DNA from: Gordonia rubripertincta
Lineage (GTDB): Bacteria > Actinomycetota > Actinomycetes > Mycobacteriales > Mycobacteriaceae
Length of the DNA: 64,000 nt
Direction of reading: 5' to 3'
Assembly (NCBI RefSeq): GCF_038024875.1
Contig: NZ_CP136136.1
Location: 2,976,001-3,040,000 of the forward strand
In this document: positions 6,936 to 15,434 of the stretch, piece by piece
Numbering within the stretch: position 1 is the stretch's first letter
Layout of the letters: the number at the start of each line of letters is the position of its first letter
The notes under the pieces: model-generated
What the model saw: only the letters and a program-made list of their open reading frames with translations
Database searches by the model: none
Told to the model about the DNA's origin: nothing
Made by a program: the position numbers and the translations under genes

Positions 6936-8937
6936 CGGTCCGTCGAACATGCTGGGCTCGGCGACGAGCCCATATCTCCGGCAGCACGCCGACAATCCCG
7001 TCCACTGGCAGGAGTGGTCCGACGCCGCTCTGAAGCAGGCACGCGAACGCGATGTGCCGGTTCTGCTGTCGGTCGGCTACGCGGCCTGCCACTGGTGTCA
7101 CGTGATGGCGCACGAGTCTTTCGAGGACGACGCCACCGCAGCCCAGATGAACCGTGACTTCGTCTGCGTCAAGGTCGATCGGGAGGAACGTCCCGACATC
7201 GACGCCATCTACATGAGTGCCACCGTCGCGATGACCGGGCAGGGCGGCTGGCCGATGACCTGCTTCCTCACGCCAGACGGCGACCCGTTCTACGCCGGCA
7301 CCTACTACCCGCCGCGGCCGCACGGTCAGATCCCTTCTTTTCGACAAGTTCTGACCGCGGTCAGAGAGGCCTGGACGCAGCGTCGCGCCGACCTGGACGA
7401 CACCGCCGCGAAGGTGCGCGAACACATCGTGGCGAACACCTCTCCGTTGCCGGAGGGGACCGTCGCCGTCGACGACCGGCTCCTCGCACACGGCGTCCGG
7501 ACCGTCCTCGATGAGGAGGACACCGAGCTCGGCGGTTTCGGCGGCGCACCCAAGTTCCCGCCCTCGGCCCTCCTCGAAGCGCTGATCCGGCACACCGAAC
7601 GCACCGGCGATGCCGCTGCGATCGAGGCCGCCGGCCGGACCATGCATGCGATGGGCCGGGGCGGGATCTACGACCAGCTCGCCGGCGGTTTCGCCCGGTA
7701 CTCGGTCGACGCCGGCTGGGTGGTACCCCACTTCGAGAAGATGCTCTACGACAACGCGCAGCTGCTGCGGGCCTATGCGCATCTCGCCCGGCGGACCGGA
7801 GATCCGTTGGCGCGCCGCGTCGTCGAGGAGACCATCGCCTTCATCCGGCGGGACCTGCGGGTGCCCGGCGGGTTCGCCTCGTCGCTCGACGCCGATGCGG
7901 ACGAGGTGGAGGGGTCCACCTACGTGTGGACGCCTGCGGAGCTCGCCGAGGTGCTCGGACCCGAGACCGGGCGCTGGGCCGCCGAACTGTTCGTCGTGAC
8001 CGAGCAGGGCACCTTCGAACACGGTCGCTCGACACTGCAGCTGCCGGCCGACCCGGACGACCGCGAGCGCTTCGACACCGTACGCGCCGCGCTCCTCGAG
8101 GCGCGGGACAGGCGCGTCCAACCCGCCCGCGACGACAAGGTCGTCACCGTGTGGAACGCCATGACCATCACCGCCCTCGCCGAGGCCGGTGCCGGGCTGG
8201 GTGACGTCAGCTACGTCGACGAGGCCATTCGATGCGCCGACGAGTTGCTGACCAACCACCTGGTCGGTGGGCGGCTCCGACGTTCGTCGCTCGGCGGAGA
8301 CGTGGGGGAGTCCGACGGCGGGCTCGACGACCACGCGGCGCTGAGCACGGCCCTCTTGACGCTGTTCCAGGTCACCGGTGAAACCCGATGGCTGGGCGCT
8401 GGATTGGGGTTGCTCGACTCCGCGGTCGAGCGTTTCGCCGATCCGGAGGCGCCCGGCGCCTGGTTCGACGCCACCGGCGAAGGGCTCATCGCCCGGCCCC
8501 GGGATCCGATCGACGGGGCCACCCCATCGGGGGCGTCGCTCATGGCCGAGGCGCTGCTCACCGCATCGATGCTCGCCGATTCGGCCAAGGCGGTCGGTTA
8601 CGCAGAACTACTGGAGCACAGCCTGTCCCGCGCGTCGGTGATCGTCGCCAAGCTGCCGCGATCGGCCGGGCACTGGATGTCGGTGATGTCGGCGCGGGTC
8701 GCCGGGCCGATCCAGGTAGCCGTGGCCGAAGGCCCCGCGTCGGATCATTCCCTGACCCGGGCGGCCTGGGCTCACGTCCCCGGCGGGGCGGTCGTCGTTG
8801 CCGGCGAACAGGATTCGCATCCGCTGCTCGTCGCACGCGGTCCGGTCGACGGACGCGACGCCGCCTATGTGTGCCGGGGAACGGTCTGCGGGCTGCCGGT
8901 CACGGACGAGGAGAAGCTGGCCGCCCAGATCGGCTGA
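6910..8937 (+). CDS. Thioredoxin domain protein, YyaL/SPATA20 (DUF255) family
   Basis: 675 residues, normal for the family (Rv1084 in M. tuberculosis). The N-terminal thioredoxin-like domain has the signature NPVHWQEW and the redox motif CHWCHVM (about residues 58-64), followed by KVDREERPDID and QGGWPMTCFLTPDG. The remainder is an alpha/alpha six-barrel similar to N-acylglucosamine epimerases, with SLDADADEVEGSTYVW. The biochemical role is not established. It overlaps the small membrane gene upstream by 26 bases, indicating cotranscription. Confidence 0.92.
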   Translation: MSDARRTPDGPSNMLGSATSPYLRQHADNPVHWQEWSDAALKQARERDVPVLLSVGYAACHWCHVMAHESFEDDATAAQMNRDFVCVKVDREERPDIDAIYMSATVAMTGQGGWPMTCFLTPDGDPFYAGTYYPPRPHGQIPSFRQVLTAVREAWTQRRADLDDTAAKVREHIVANTSPLPEGTVAVDDRLLAHGVRTVLDEEDTELGGFGGAPKFPPSALLEALIRHTERTGDAAAIEAAGRTMHAMGRGGIYDQLAGGFARYSVDAGWVVPHFEKMLYDNAQLLRAYAHLARRTGDPLARRVVEETIAFIRRDLRVPGGFASSLDADADEVEGSTYVWTPAELAEVLGPETGRWAAELFVVTEQGTFEHGRSTLQLPADPDDRERFDTVRAALLEARDRRVQPARDDKVVTVWNAMTITALAEAGAGLGDVSYVDEAIRCADELLTNHLVGGRLRRSSLGGDVGESDGGLDDHAALSTALLTLFQVTGETRWLGAGLGLLDSAVERFADPEAPGAWFDATGEGLIARPRDPIDGATPSGASLMAEALLTASMLADSAKAVGYAELLEHSLSRASVIVAKLPRSAGHWMSVMSARVAGPIQVAVAEGPASDHSLTRAAWAHVPGGAVVVAGEQDSHPLLVARGPVDGRDAAYVCRGTVCGLPVTDEEKLAAQIG

Positions 8938-8983
8938 GGACAGCTCGACAGCGCAGGTGTCGGATTCGCCGGAACGGGTATTG

Positions 8984-9484
8984 ATGGGAATGCGCATCTC
9001 CACTCTGATCGGGACCTCGCTCGCCACCGCCGCAGCCGGCGCCATCGGCAGCGTGGTGACCAAACCCGCGGTCGAGACCTGGTACCCGCGGCTGAAGAAG
9101 CCGTCCTTCGTCCCGCCGGCCTGGGTGTTCCCGGTGGCCTGGACCGCCCTCTACGCCGACATCGCGGTCACCTCCGCCACCACGATCGACGGCCTGGGCG
9201 AGTGGCCGGCCGCAGACGAGAAGCAGGCGTACATCGCCGCGCTCGGTGCCAATCTCGCACTCAACGGGGCATGGAGCTGGATCTACTTCGGTAGAGGGGC
9301 GCTGGGCACCGCGTCGGTGGCATCGGCCGTCCTCACGGTCAGCAGTGCCGACCTGACACGGCGGACCGCGGCCGTGAATCCGAAGGCGGGGGCCGCGCTC
9401 GCCGCCTACCCGGCATGGTGCGCCTTCGCCACGGTCCTGTCGACGTCGACGTGGTGGCTCAACCGCGACCGCGTATCACGCTGA
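8984..9484 (+). CDS. TspO/MBR family membrane protein
   Basis: 166 residues. The TspO hallmark WYPRLKKPSFVPPAWVFPVAW begins near residue 30, and NGAWSWIYFG is the second conserved block (about residue 90). Five membrane segments are expected. TspO proteins bind tetrapyrroles and sterol-like ligands and have been tied to stress and porphyrin handling, but the substrate here is unknown. An ATG at 8984 and another two codons later are possible starts. The 3' end overlaps the convergent aminotransferase by nine bases. Confidence 0.9.
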   Translation: MGMRISTLIGTSLATAAAGAIGSVVTKPAVETWYPRLKKPSFVPPAWVFPVAWTALYADIAVTSATTIDGLGEWPAADEKQAYIAALGANLALNGAWSWIYFGRGALGTASVASAVLTVSSADLTRRTAAVNPKAGAALAAYPAWCAFATVLSTSTWWLNRDRVSR

Positions 9485-11572
9485 CCGGGACCGGAGTTCG
9501 TCCAGAACTTCGGCGAATTGATCGATCGCCCAGTCGATCTCCGGTGCGGTGATCACGAGCGGCGGGGCGAGCCGTAGCGTCGAACCGTGCGTGTCCTTGG
9601 CCAGGACGCCGTGCTCGGCGAGGCGCAGGCAGAAATTCTTGCCGGTGCCGAGTGCCGGGTCGAGATCGATACCCGCCCACAGTCCGAGGCCTCGGGTCGC
9701 GACGACGCCGCGGCCGACGAATTCTCTCAGGCGCGTGTGCAGGTGGTCGCCGAGGTTGGTGGCGCGGTCCTGCCAGGTGCCGTCGGCGAGCATGTCGACC
9801 ACGGTGTGGCCGATCGCCGCGGCAAGCGGGTTGCCGCCGAAGGTCGAGCCGTGCTGTCCGGGGTGCAGGACGCCGAGGACATCACGATCCGCGACCACCG
9901 CGCTGACCGGCACGATCCCGCCACCGAGGGCCTTGCCGAGCAGGTAGACGTCGGGTTCGACGTCCCAGTGTTCGACGGCGAAGGTGCGTCCCGTGCGACC
10001 GAGGCCCGACTGGATCTCGTCGGCGATGAACAGGACGTCGTTGTCGGTGCACAGGGAGCGCACCCGCGGGAGGTAGTCGCCGGGTGGGACGATGATCCCG
10101 GCCTCGCCCTGAACGGGTTCGAGCAGGACACCGACCGTCCGCTCGTCGATCGCGGCGGCGATCGCCTCGACATCGCCGTAGGGGACCCGGACGAAACCCG
10201 GTGTGTACGGACCGAATCCGGCGCGAGCATCAGGGTCGTCGCTGAACGAGATGATCGTCGTGGTGCGGCCGTGGAAATTGCCGCCGGCGACGATGATCGT
10301 CGCGTGGCCGTCTGGGACACCCTTGACGTCGTAGCCCCACTTTCGGGCGACCTTGATCGCCGACTCGACAGCCTCGGCGCCGGTGTTCATCGGCAGCACC
10401 ATCTCCTTGCCGCACAGTTCCGCGAGTGCGGCGCAGAACGGTTCGAGACGATCCGAACGGAACGCGCGGCTGGTGAGGGTGACCCGTTCGATCTGCTCGA
10501 GTGCCGCGGCGACGATCCGCGGATGGCGGTGGCCGAAGTTGACCGCCGAATACGCGCCCAGACAGTCGAGGTGACGCTTGCCGTCGACATCGGTGATCCA
10601 CGCCCCCTCGGCGGTCGCAGCGGTGACCGGGATCGGCGAGTAGTTGTGCGCCACATGCGGTTCGGCGGCGAGCGTGAGACCTGCGGGAGATGCCTCATCG
10701 TGGGGGACGAGTGTGTCGGACATGGTGTCGTGCCTCCTCAATTCCAATGTGCAGCACTTGACCCCGCCGCCGCCCTTCAGCAACTCGGAGAGATCGACGG
10801 TCACCGGCCGGAACCCGGCCTCGCGTAGCTCGGCCTCGAGATGCGGTGCGCGATCGGTCATCACGACGTGCAGTCCGTCGGAGACCAGGTTGAGGCCGAG
10901 TACGGCCGCGTCGGCGTCGGTGGCGATGATGGCGTCGGGGAACAGCTCGTCGATCAGGCGGCGTGAGCGTGCCGAGAACGCGGCGGGGTAGTAGGCGATC
11001 GTGGCGTCGTCGAGGACGCCCAATGCGGTGTCGAGGTGATAGAACCGCGGGTCGACGAGCTCGAGGGTGATGACCGGCCGGCCGGTGATCGCGGCAACCT
11101 CGTCGTGTGCGGAAGTCTGGGTACGGAAACCGGTGCCGGCGAGGATCCGTGCGCCGACGACCAGGAAGTCACCCTCGCCCTCCTGGATGCCGGTGGTGCG
11201 GTGGACGGAGCCGAATCCGTTGCGGGCGAACCACTTCGCGTACAGGTCGCCCTCCGCGGCCCGCTCCGGGAAGGCGAAGCGCGCGGCGACGACGGTGTCG
11301 CCGACGCTGAGACCGCCGTTGGCGGCGTAGACCATGTCGGGCAGACCGGGCGCCGGGTCCACCAGATGCACGGTGTGGCCGAGAGATTCGTACACCGACC
11401 GGAGGGTGTGCCACTGGGAGAGCGCGAGGTCGGTGTCCACCGGGACCGAGGTGTCCATCCACGGATTGATCGCGTACGACACGGTGAAGTGCACGGGCGG
11501 GGTCATCGCGTAGGTCCGCAGCCGCGCCTCGCGTACCGGAGGCGCGCCGATACCCGCGCTCGTCAGCGTCAT
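9476..11572 (-). CDS. rocD: Dimethylarginine dimethylaminohydrolase-ornithine aminotransferase ORF (fusion)
   Basis: One 698-residue frame. Residues 1-283 are a DDAH/arginine-deiminase-fold hydrolase (NINPWMD-like start, YAANGG, FYHLD, catalytic cysteine in KCCTLELR). The rest is a class III aminotransferase, ornithine-oxo-acid transaminase (NTGAEAVESAIK, ADEIQSGLGRTG, PLP lysine in LLGKALGGG). Together they could convert methylarginines or arginine-type substrates to citrulline/ornithine and on to glutamate semialdehyde. No stop separates the modules. An AGGAGG, read as Arg-Arg at the end of the hydrolase, sits nine bases before the ATG of the aminotransferase (10723), so a separate RocD (9476-10723) may also be made. 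In M. tuberculosis these are separate genes. An Lrp-type regulator is divergent. Confidence 0.85.
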   Translation of the reverse strand: MTLTSAGIGAPPVREARLRTYAMTPPVHFTVSYAINPWMDTSVPVDTDLALSQWHTLRSVYESLGHTVHLVDPAPGLPDMVYAANGGLSVGDTVVAARFAFPERAAEGDLYAKWFARNGFGSVHRTTGIQEGEGDFLVVGARILAGTGFRTQTSAHDEVAAITGRPVITLELVDPRFYHLDTALGVLDDATIAYYPAAFSARSRRLIDELFPDAIIATDADAAVLGLNLVSDGLHVVMTDRAPHLEAELREAGFRPVTVDLSELLKGGGGVKCCTLELRRHDTMSDTLVPHDEASPAGLTLAAEPHVAHNYSPIPVTAATAEGAWITDVDGKRHLDCLGAYSAVNFGHRHPRIVAAALEQIERVTLTSRAFRSDRLEPFCAALAELCGKEMVLPMNTGAEAVESAIKVARKWGYDVKGVPDGHATIIVAGGNFHGRTTTIISFSDDPDARAGFGPYTPGFVRVPYGDVEAIAAAIDERTVGVLLEPVQGEAGIIVPPGDYLPRVRSLCTDNDVLFIADEIQSGLGRTGRTFAVEHWDVEPDVYLLGKALGGGIVPVSAVVADRDVLGVLHPGQHGSTFGGNPLAAAIGHTVVDMLADGTWQDRATNLGDHLHTRLREFVGRGVVATRGLGLWAGIDLDPALGTGKNFCLRLAEHGVLAKDTHGSTLRLAPPLVITAPEIDWAIDQFAEVLDELRSRSA
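10733..10738 (-). promoter_or_regulatory. Internal Shine-Dalgarno before the RocD module
   Basis: AGGAGG on the minus strand, nine bases ahead of an in-frame ATG (10721-10723) that begins a full-length aminotransferase of 415 residues. It supports independent or coupled initiation of RocD inside the fused frame. The TTGAGG context shows that a stop (TGA) exists one frame over. Confidence 0.7.
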
Positions 11573-11669
11573 GAATCGAGCGTATCGTTGGCCAATGGTG
11601 CAAACAATCGCCGTGAATTGCGCATCTGTGCAGTAAATCATCACACGGCATGGGGAAAGTGGGTATCCG

Positions 11670-12116
11670 TTGCGCACTCTCGACGATCTCGATCAAAAGG
11701 TGATCGCCTCCCTCACCAGAGACGCCCGCGCGACCTATGCCCAGATCGGTGACGAGGTGGGCCTGTCGGCTCCGGCCGTCAAGCGCCGTGTCGACCGTCT
11801 CCTCGCCGACGGGGTGATCCGGGGTTTCACCGCCATCGTCGACCCACACGCCATGCAATGGACCACCGAGGCCTACGTCCAGGTGTACTGCCGCGGCAAC
11901 ATATCGCCCGACGAACTCAAGGCGTCGTGGGAACCGATCCCCGAGGTCGTGAGCGCCGCGACCATCTCGGGTCAGGCCGACGCCATCCTGCGGGTGCGGG
12001 CCCGCGATGTGCGCCACCTCGAACAGGCACTGGAACGCATCCGGGCGGCCGGCCCGGTGGACAAATCCGAGTCGATCATCGTCCTGAGCGAACTGATCGA
12101 CCGCGGTCACCCGTAG
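11670..12116 (+). CDS. Lrp/AsnC family transcriptional regulator
   Basis: 148 residues. An N-terminal helix-turn-helix (about 5-50, TYAQIGDEVGLSAPAVKRRV) is followed by a RAM ligand-binding/dimer domain (about 65-145). Family members sense amino acids and form octamers on DNA. It starts at TTG 11670, since no in-frame ATG or GTG precedes the HTH. It diverges from the DDAH-RocD gene across about 97 bases. In M. tuberculosis an AsnC-type gene (Rv2324) also adjoins the DDAH-like gene and rocD, so it probably controls arginine/ornithine catabolism here. Confidence 0.9.
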   Translation: MRTLDDLDQKVIASLTRDARATYAQIGDEVGLSAPAVKRRVDRLLADGVIRGFTAIVDPHAMQWTTEAYVQVYCRGNISPDELKASWEPIPEVVSAATISGQADAILRVRARDVRHLEQALERIRAAGPVDKSESIIVLSELIDRGHP

Positions 12117-12124
12117 GCCCCGGA

Positions 12125-12151
12125 TTGTCGGCAAGACTGCTGTGCTAGTGT
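12125..12151 (+). promoter_or_regulatory. Candidate promoter of the aromatic leader
   Basis: TTGTCG (12125-12130) and TAGTGT (12146-12151) with 15 bases between them. The -10 match ends seven bases before the GTG of the leader peptide at 12159, which would make the leader transcript leaderless. The spacing is short, so this is a moderate call. Confidence 0.45.
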
Positions 12152-12158
12152 GGTCGCC

Positions 12159-12227
12159 GTGATCAGCACCGTGCGCGCATATTGGCGCTTTATCGAGGCT
12201 CCGGGTGGGGCCACGATGAAGCGCTGA
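12159..12227 (+). CDS. Aromatic amino-acid leader peptide (AroR-like)
   Basis: A 22-codon frame starting GTG ATC AGC ACC and ending ATG AAG CGC TGA. Codons 8-11 are TAT TGG CGC TTT, that is Tyr-Trp-Arg-Phe, so all three aromatic amino acids lie within four codons. It precedes a DAHP synthase gene and is followed by a T-tailed palindromic terminator, which is the arrangement of a ribosome-mediated transcription attenuator. A leader peptide of this kind (AroR) is known before the DAHP synthase gene in Corynebacterium glutamicum. Start codon choice is uncertain (a second GTG is at 12171), but the aromatic run is in the same frame either way. Confidence 0.8.
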   Translation: MISTVRAYWRFIEAPGGATMKR

Positions 12228-12293
12228 CCAAGCGCGCGCACGTAACACCCGGAGCCCGAGCAGCGACCATATGGTCGCTGCTCTTGTCGTTTT
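12197..12293 (+). promoter_or_regulatory. Transcription attenuator of DAHP synthase
   Basis: Two structures follow the leader peptide. GGCTCCGGGTG (12197-12207) is perfectly complementary to CACCCGGAGCC (12246-12256), and a perfect 26-base palindrome (12258-12283) is followed by a T-rich tail (12284-12293, TTGTCGTTTT), a classical intrinsic terminator. A ribosome stalled on the Tyr/Trp/Phe codons would cover the first arm of the 11-bp hairpin. How that changes terminator formation is inferred, since no clear antiterminator partner of the palindrome was found. Confidence 0.75.
12258..12293 (+). terminator. Attenuator terminator hairpin
   Basis: Arms GAGCAGCGACCAT and ATGGTCGCTGCTC form a perfect palindrome followed by TTGTCGTTTT. 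It lies 76 bases before the GTG of the DAHP synthase gene, so it can only act on the leader transcript. Confidence 0.85.
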
Positions 12294-12368
12294 GAGCGGG
12301 GCTCCACCACTGTGAAGGCGTGCCCCGGTTGGACCACCGACAGGGCATGACCTCGAAAGGCACACACC

Positions 12369-13457
12369 GTGACCACACTCCCGGATCTCTCCACGCGCAC
12401 GGCCGACAAGGCCGAATCGACCTCTGATCGACGGATCAAGTCCTTCCGCCCGATCCCGTCGCCGGACACGGTCCGCGCCGAACTGCCCCTTACCGCACGT
12501 CGTGCGCTGGCCGTCGCCCGCGACCGCGACGAGATCGCCGACATCCTCGCCGGCCGCGACGACCGTCTGCTCGTCATCGTCGGACCGTGTTCGGTGCACG
12601 ATCCGATCGCCGCGATCGACTACGCGCGCCGTCTGGCGCCGTTGGCCGAGGCCTACGCCGATCGTCTGAAGATCGTCATGCGGGTCTATTTCGAGAAGCC
12701 GCGCACCACGGTCGGCTGGAAGGGGCTCATCAACGACCCCGGGATGGACAACACCTTCGACGTCGAGCGCGGCCTGCGGACTGCCCGGTCGTTGCTGCTC
12801 GACATCATCGATCTCGGTCTGCCGGTCGGTTGTGAGTTCCTCGAGCCGACCAGCCCGCAGTACATCGCCGACGCCGTCGCATGGGGTGCCATCGGCGCCC
12901 GCACCACCGAGTCGCAGGTCCACCGCCAGCTCGCGTCGGGGCTGTCGATGCCGATCGGCTTCAAGAACGGCACCGACGGCAACGTCCAGGTCGCCGTCGA
13001 CGGTGTGAAAGCCGCTGCGGCGGAGCATGTCTTCTTCGGAGTCGACGACTTCGGCAACGGCGCGGTCGTCGAGACCGCGGGCAACGAGGATTGCCACATC
13101 ATCCTGCGTGGCGGCACCCGCGGAACCAACTTCGACGCCGAGTCGATCGCGTCTGCGGCTGCGGCCCTGGACAAGGCCGGCCTGCCCGCACGTGTGATGA
13201 TCGACTGCTCGCACGCCAACTCCGGCAAGGACCACCTCCGCCAGGCGGAGGTCGCGACCGAGATCGCCGCGTCCCTGCGTGCCACCCGCGAGGCCGGCGA
13301 GGCGTCGAACATCAGCGGCGTCATGCTGGAGAGCTTCCTCGAGCCCGGTGCCCAGTCCACCGATGCCACCCCGCTGGTCTACGGCAAGTCCGTCACCGAC
13401 AAGTGCATGGGCTGGGAAGCGAGCGCCACCGTCCTCGACGCGCTCGCGCGCGCCTGA
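12369..13457 (+). CDS. aroG: 3-deoxy-7-phosphoheptulonate synthase, class I (AroG type)
   Basis: 362 residues. It condenses phosphoenolpyruvate with erythrose 4-phosphate, the first step of the shikimate pathway, in the cytoplasm. Class I signatures are seen in order: VIVGPCSVHDP, MRVYFEKPRTTVGWKGLINDP, GARTTESQVHRQLASGLSMP, FKNGTDG, HIILRGG, and DCSHANSGKDH with metal-binding residues. The GTG at 12369 follows GAAAGG. An aromatic leader-peptide attenuator precedes it, so expression should rise when aromatic aminoacyl-tRNAs are scarce. Many actinobacteria also hold a class II enzyme elsewhere. Confidence 0.95.
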   Translation: MTTLPDLSTRTADKAESTSDRRIKSFRPIPSPDTVRAELPLTARRALAVARDRDEIADILAGRDDRLLVIVGPCSVHDPIAAIDYARRLAPLAEAYADRLKIVMRVYFEKPRTTVGWKGLINDPGMDNTFDVERGLRTARSLLLDIIDLGLPVGCEFLEPTSPQYIADAVAWGAIGARTTESQVHRQLASGLSMPIGFKNGTDGNVQVAVDGVKAAAAEHVFFGVDDFGNGAVVETAGNEDCHIILRGGTRGTNFDAESIASAAAALDKAGLPARVMIDCSHANSGKDHLRQAEVATEIAASLRATREAGEASNISGVMLESFLEPGAQSTDATPLVYGKSVTDKCMGWEASATVLDALARA

Positions 13458-13493
13458 CCCTTCGATACGCCCGTCCGCAAGCTCCGGGGTCAC

Positions 13494-15090
13494 TCAGGGA
13501 GCGGATTGGCCTACGTCGACCTCGGGAGCGGCGTCGGGAATCGTGACGACGGCGCGTCGCCGGAGTGAACCGCGTGGTGACCGCACCGACGGTGCCACGC
13601 GGAACTCGGCCTCCCAGCGGTCGCGGTACACGCGATTGAGCAGGTAGCCGCGCTGGGCGTTGCCAAACCGCACATGCGGCGAGGCGGCCTTCAACGCGCG
13701 GTCGCCGTCGTCGCTGTCCTCGCCGTCGCCGCCGGAGGTGATCGACGTCGTCACGAGCTCGACGCCGCGGGTGGGAGACTCGGCGGCATAGTCGGTTCGC
13801 AGGTCGGCGACGACACTCCGGTGGATGTCGCCGGCAAGGGACACGAGGTTGCGCACGCCACGGTCGGCCGCCCCGTCGAGGACGCGTCGTCGCGCCGGCT
13901 CGTAGCCGCTCCACCCGTCCATGCTGACCGCCCGGGATGCGCCGCGGGCCAGGTCGGCCATCGGGACCTGTTGGGCGAGAACATCCCATCGTGCCCGACT
14001 CGACGCCAGGCCGTCGAGGAGCCGGCGTTCCTGCGCGTCACCGAGGATCGTCCGCGACGGGTCCGCGGTCCGGAGGTTCTGCGGGGAATCGTTGTCGCCG
14101 TTCACCTGGTCGCTGCGATGGCTGCGCGTGTCGAGGAGGGTGATCGCCGCGAGGTCGCCGAAGACGAGGCGCCGGTGTGCGCGGATGAGGGTGCCGTCAG
14201 GTCGCACGGCGGTGCGCACCGGGGTGTTCTCCCACCACGCCCGCAACGCGCTCGCGCGTCGGACGGCGAACGCCGCCAGGCGGTGTGGTCCTCGGGAACC
14301 GTTGCAGCCCAGTTGTTGTCGACCTCGTGGTCGTCGAAGGAGATCGCGAACGGCGACGTTGCGTGAGCTTGTTGCAGATCGGGGTCGGATTTGTACAGGG
14401 CATACCGTTCCCGGTAGTCGTCGAGGTCGACGGCCTCGTGGGTCGCCGACACCGGGCGGGGGCTGCCGTGGCGGGCGTCGTCAGGGATCGGCTTCTCGTA
14501 GATGTAGTCGCCCAGATGAAGCACCAGATCGGGTGCGTGCGAGGCGATGTCGGCGAATGCGTGGTAGTAACCGTCGGCCCAGTTCTGGCACGACGCCACC
14601 GCAACGGACAACCCGCCGACGTGGGCGTGGGGAGCCGGCGCGGTGCGCGTCCGCCCGGTCGGTGAGCGCCGAGGGCGCGGAAGCGGTAGAAGTAGTCGGC
14701 TGCGGGGGCGAGACCGCGTACGTCGATGTGCACACTGTGTCCCCACTCCGCCGTGGCCTGAGCGGCACCGCGCCGGACGACTCGTGTCATCGACTCGTCG
14801 TGGGCGATCTCCCATTCGACGCGTACCGGTCGCGAACCCATCCCGCCTCCGGGGGCGAATGGGTTGCGCGCCAGTCTCGTCCACAGAACGACGCCGTCGG
14901 GCAGGGGATCGCCGGAGGCGATGCCCAGGCCGAACGGTGAACCGGATGATGTCGTCACCGGCGCCGCCCGTGAGGCGCCATCGAGCAGACCCGGCGCGAA
15001 CGCCACCCCTGCCACGAGTCCCGCCGCGGTGAGGAACCGCCGACGAGTGGGTCCGCTCCGAAGAGCAGGGCCGCGATCGGTTCTCGTCAC
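13494..15090 (-). pseudogene. phoD: Alkaline phosphatase D (PhoD), two frameshifts
   Basis: Three successive frames reconstruct one PhoD of about 530 residues. Frame 1 (GTG at 15090) has a Tat signal with TRRRFLTAAG and the PhoD N-terminal domain (GIASGDPLPDGVVLWTRLA). Frame 2 has the metal region ASCQNWADGYY, HLGDYIYEKP and SFDDHEVDNNW. Frame 3 has AWWENTPVR, LLDTRSHRSDQ and LAGDIHRSV. The shifts lie near 14661-14680 (one base lost) and 14274-14284 (one C lost from a probable CCC). PhoD is a secreted Ca/Fe phosphodiesterase-monoesterase. All motifs are intact, so either recent decay or sequencing error explains the breaks. It is convergent with aroG. Confidence 0.85.
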
Positions 15091-15309
15091 AGCCCCAGAC
15101 GATCACCCCCCGCTGACCCCCACGGGCCCGGCGGGAGACGCCCTCGTGACGTTCGGGTGAAGAAGTGTCCCCCTGCACCTACGGTGAGTCCCATGTCCCT
15201 CGGGTGAGGACGGTCGGCCCTATCGCGGGGTGTCGGTCCGGAGTGGGATCGAGATGGGGTGCGAGGGACACGGGTTCCGATCGCGGCAGGCGAAGGGAGG
15301 CGGACCGAG

Positions 15310-15393
15310 ATGATGGAGCAGATGATGCAGCTGTGTCACCACATGATGATGTGGATGCACGGTATGGGCATGATGCCGCCGATGCACATGTGA
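15310..15393 (+). CDS. 27-residue Met/His-rich mini-protein
   Basis: A 27-codon frame with 13 methionines, four histidines, one cysteine and one tryptophan. It begins MMEQMMQLCHHMMMW and continues with MHGMGMM to a C-terminal MPPMHM-like end. A strong ribosome site, AAGGGAGG (about 15293-15300), is spaced nine bases from the ATG, which supports translation. Dense Met/His/Cys spacing is the pattern of Cu(I)/Ag(I) binding peptides, so metal binding or buffering is a reasonable guess, not a known function. It stands alone between the divergent phoD and the convergent hemolysin III gene. I do not recognise a described family. Confidence 0.65.
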   Translation: MMEQMMQLCHHMMMWMHGMGMMPPMHM

Positions 15394-15434
15394 ACCGAGT
15401 CGCCGGCCGGATATTGCTGTCAGACGAAGACCAG

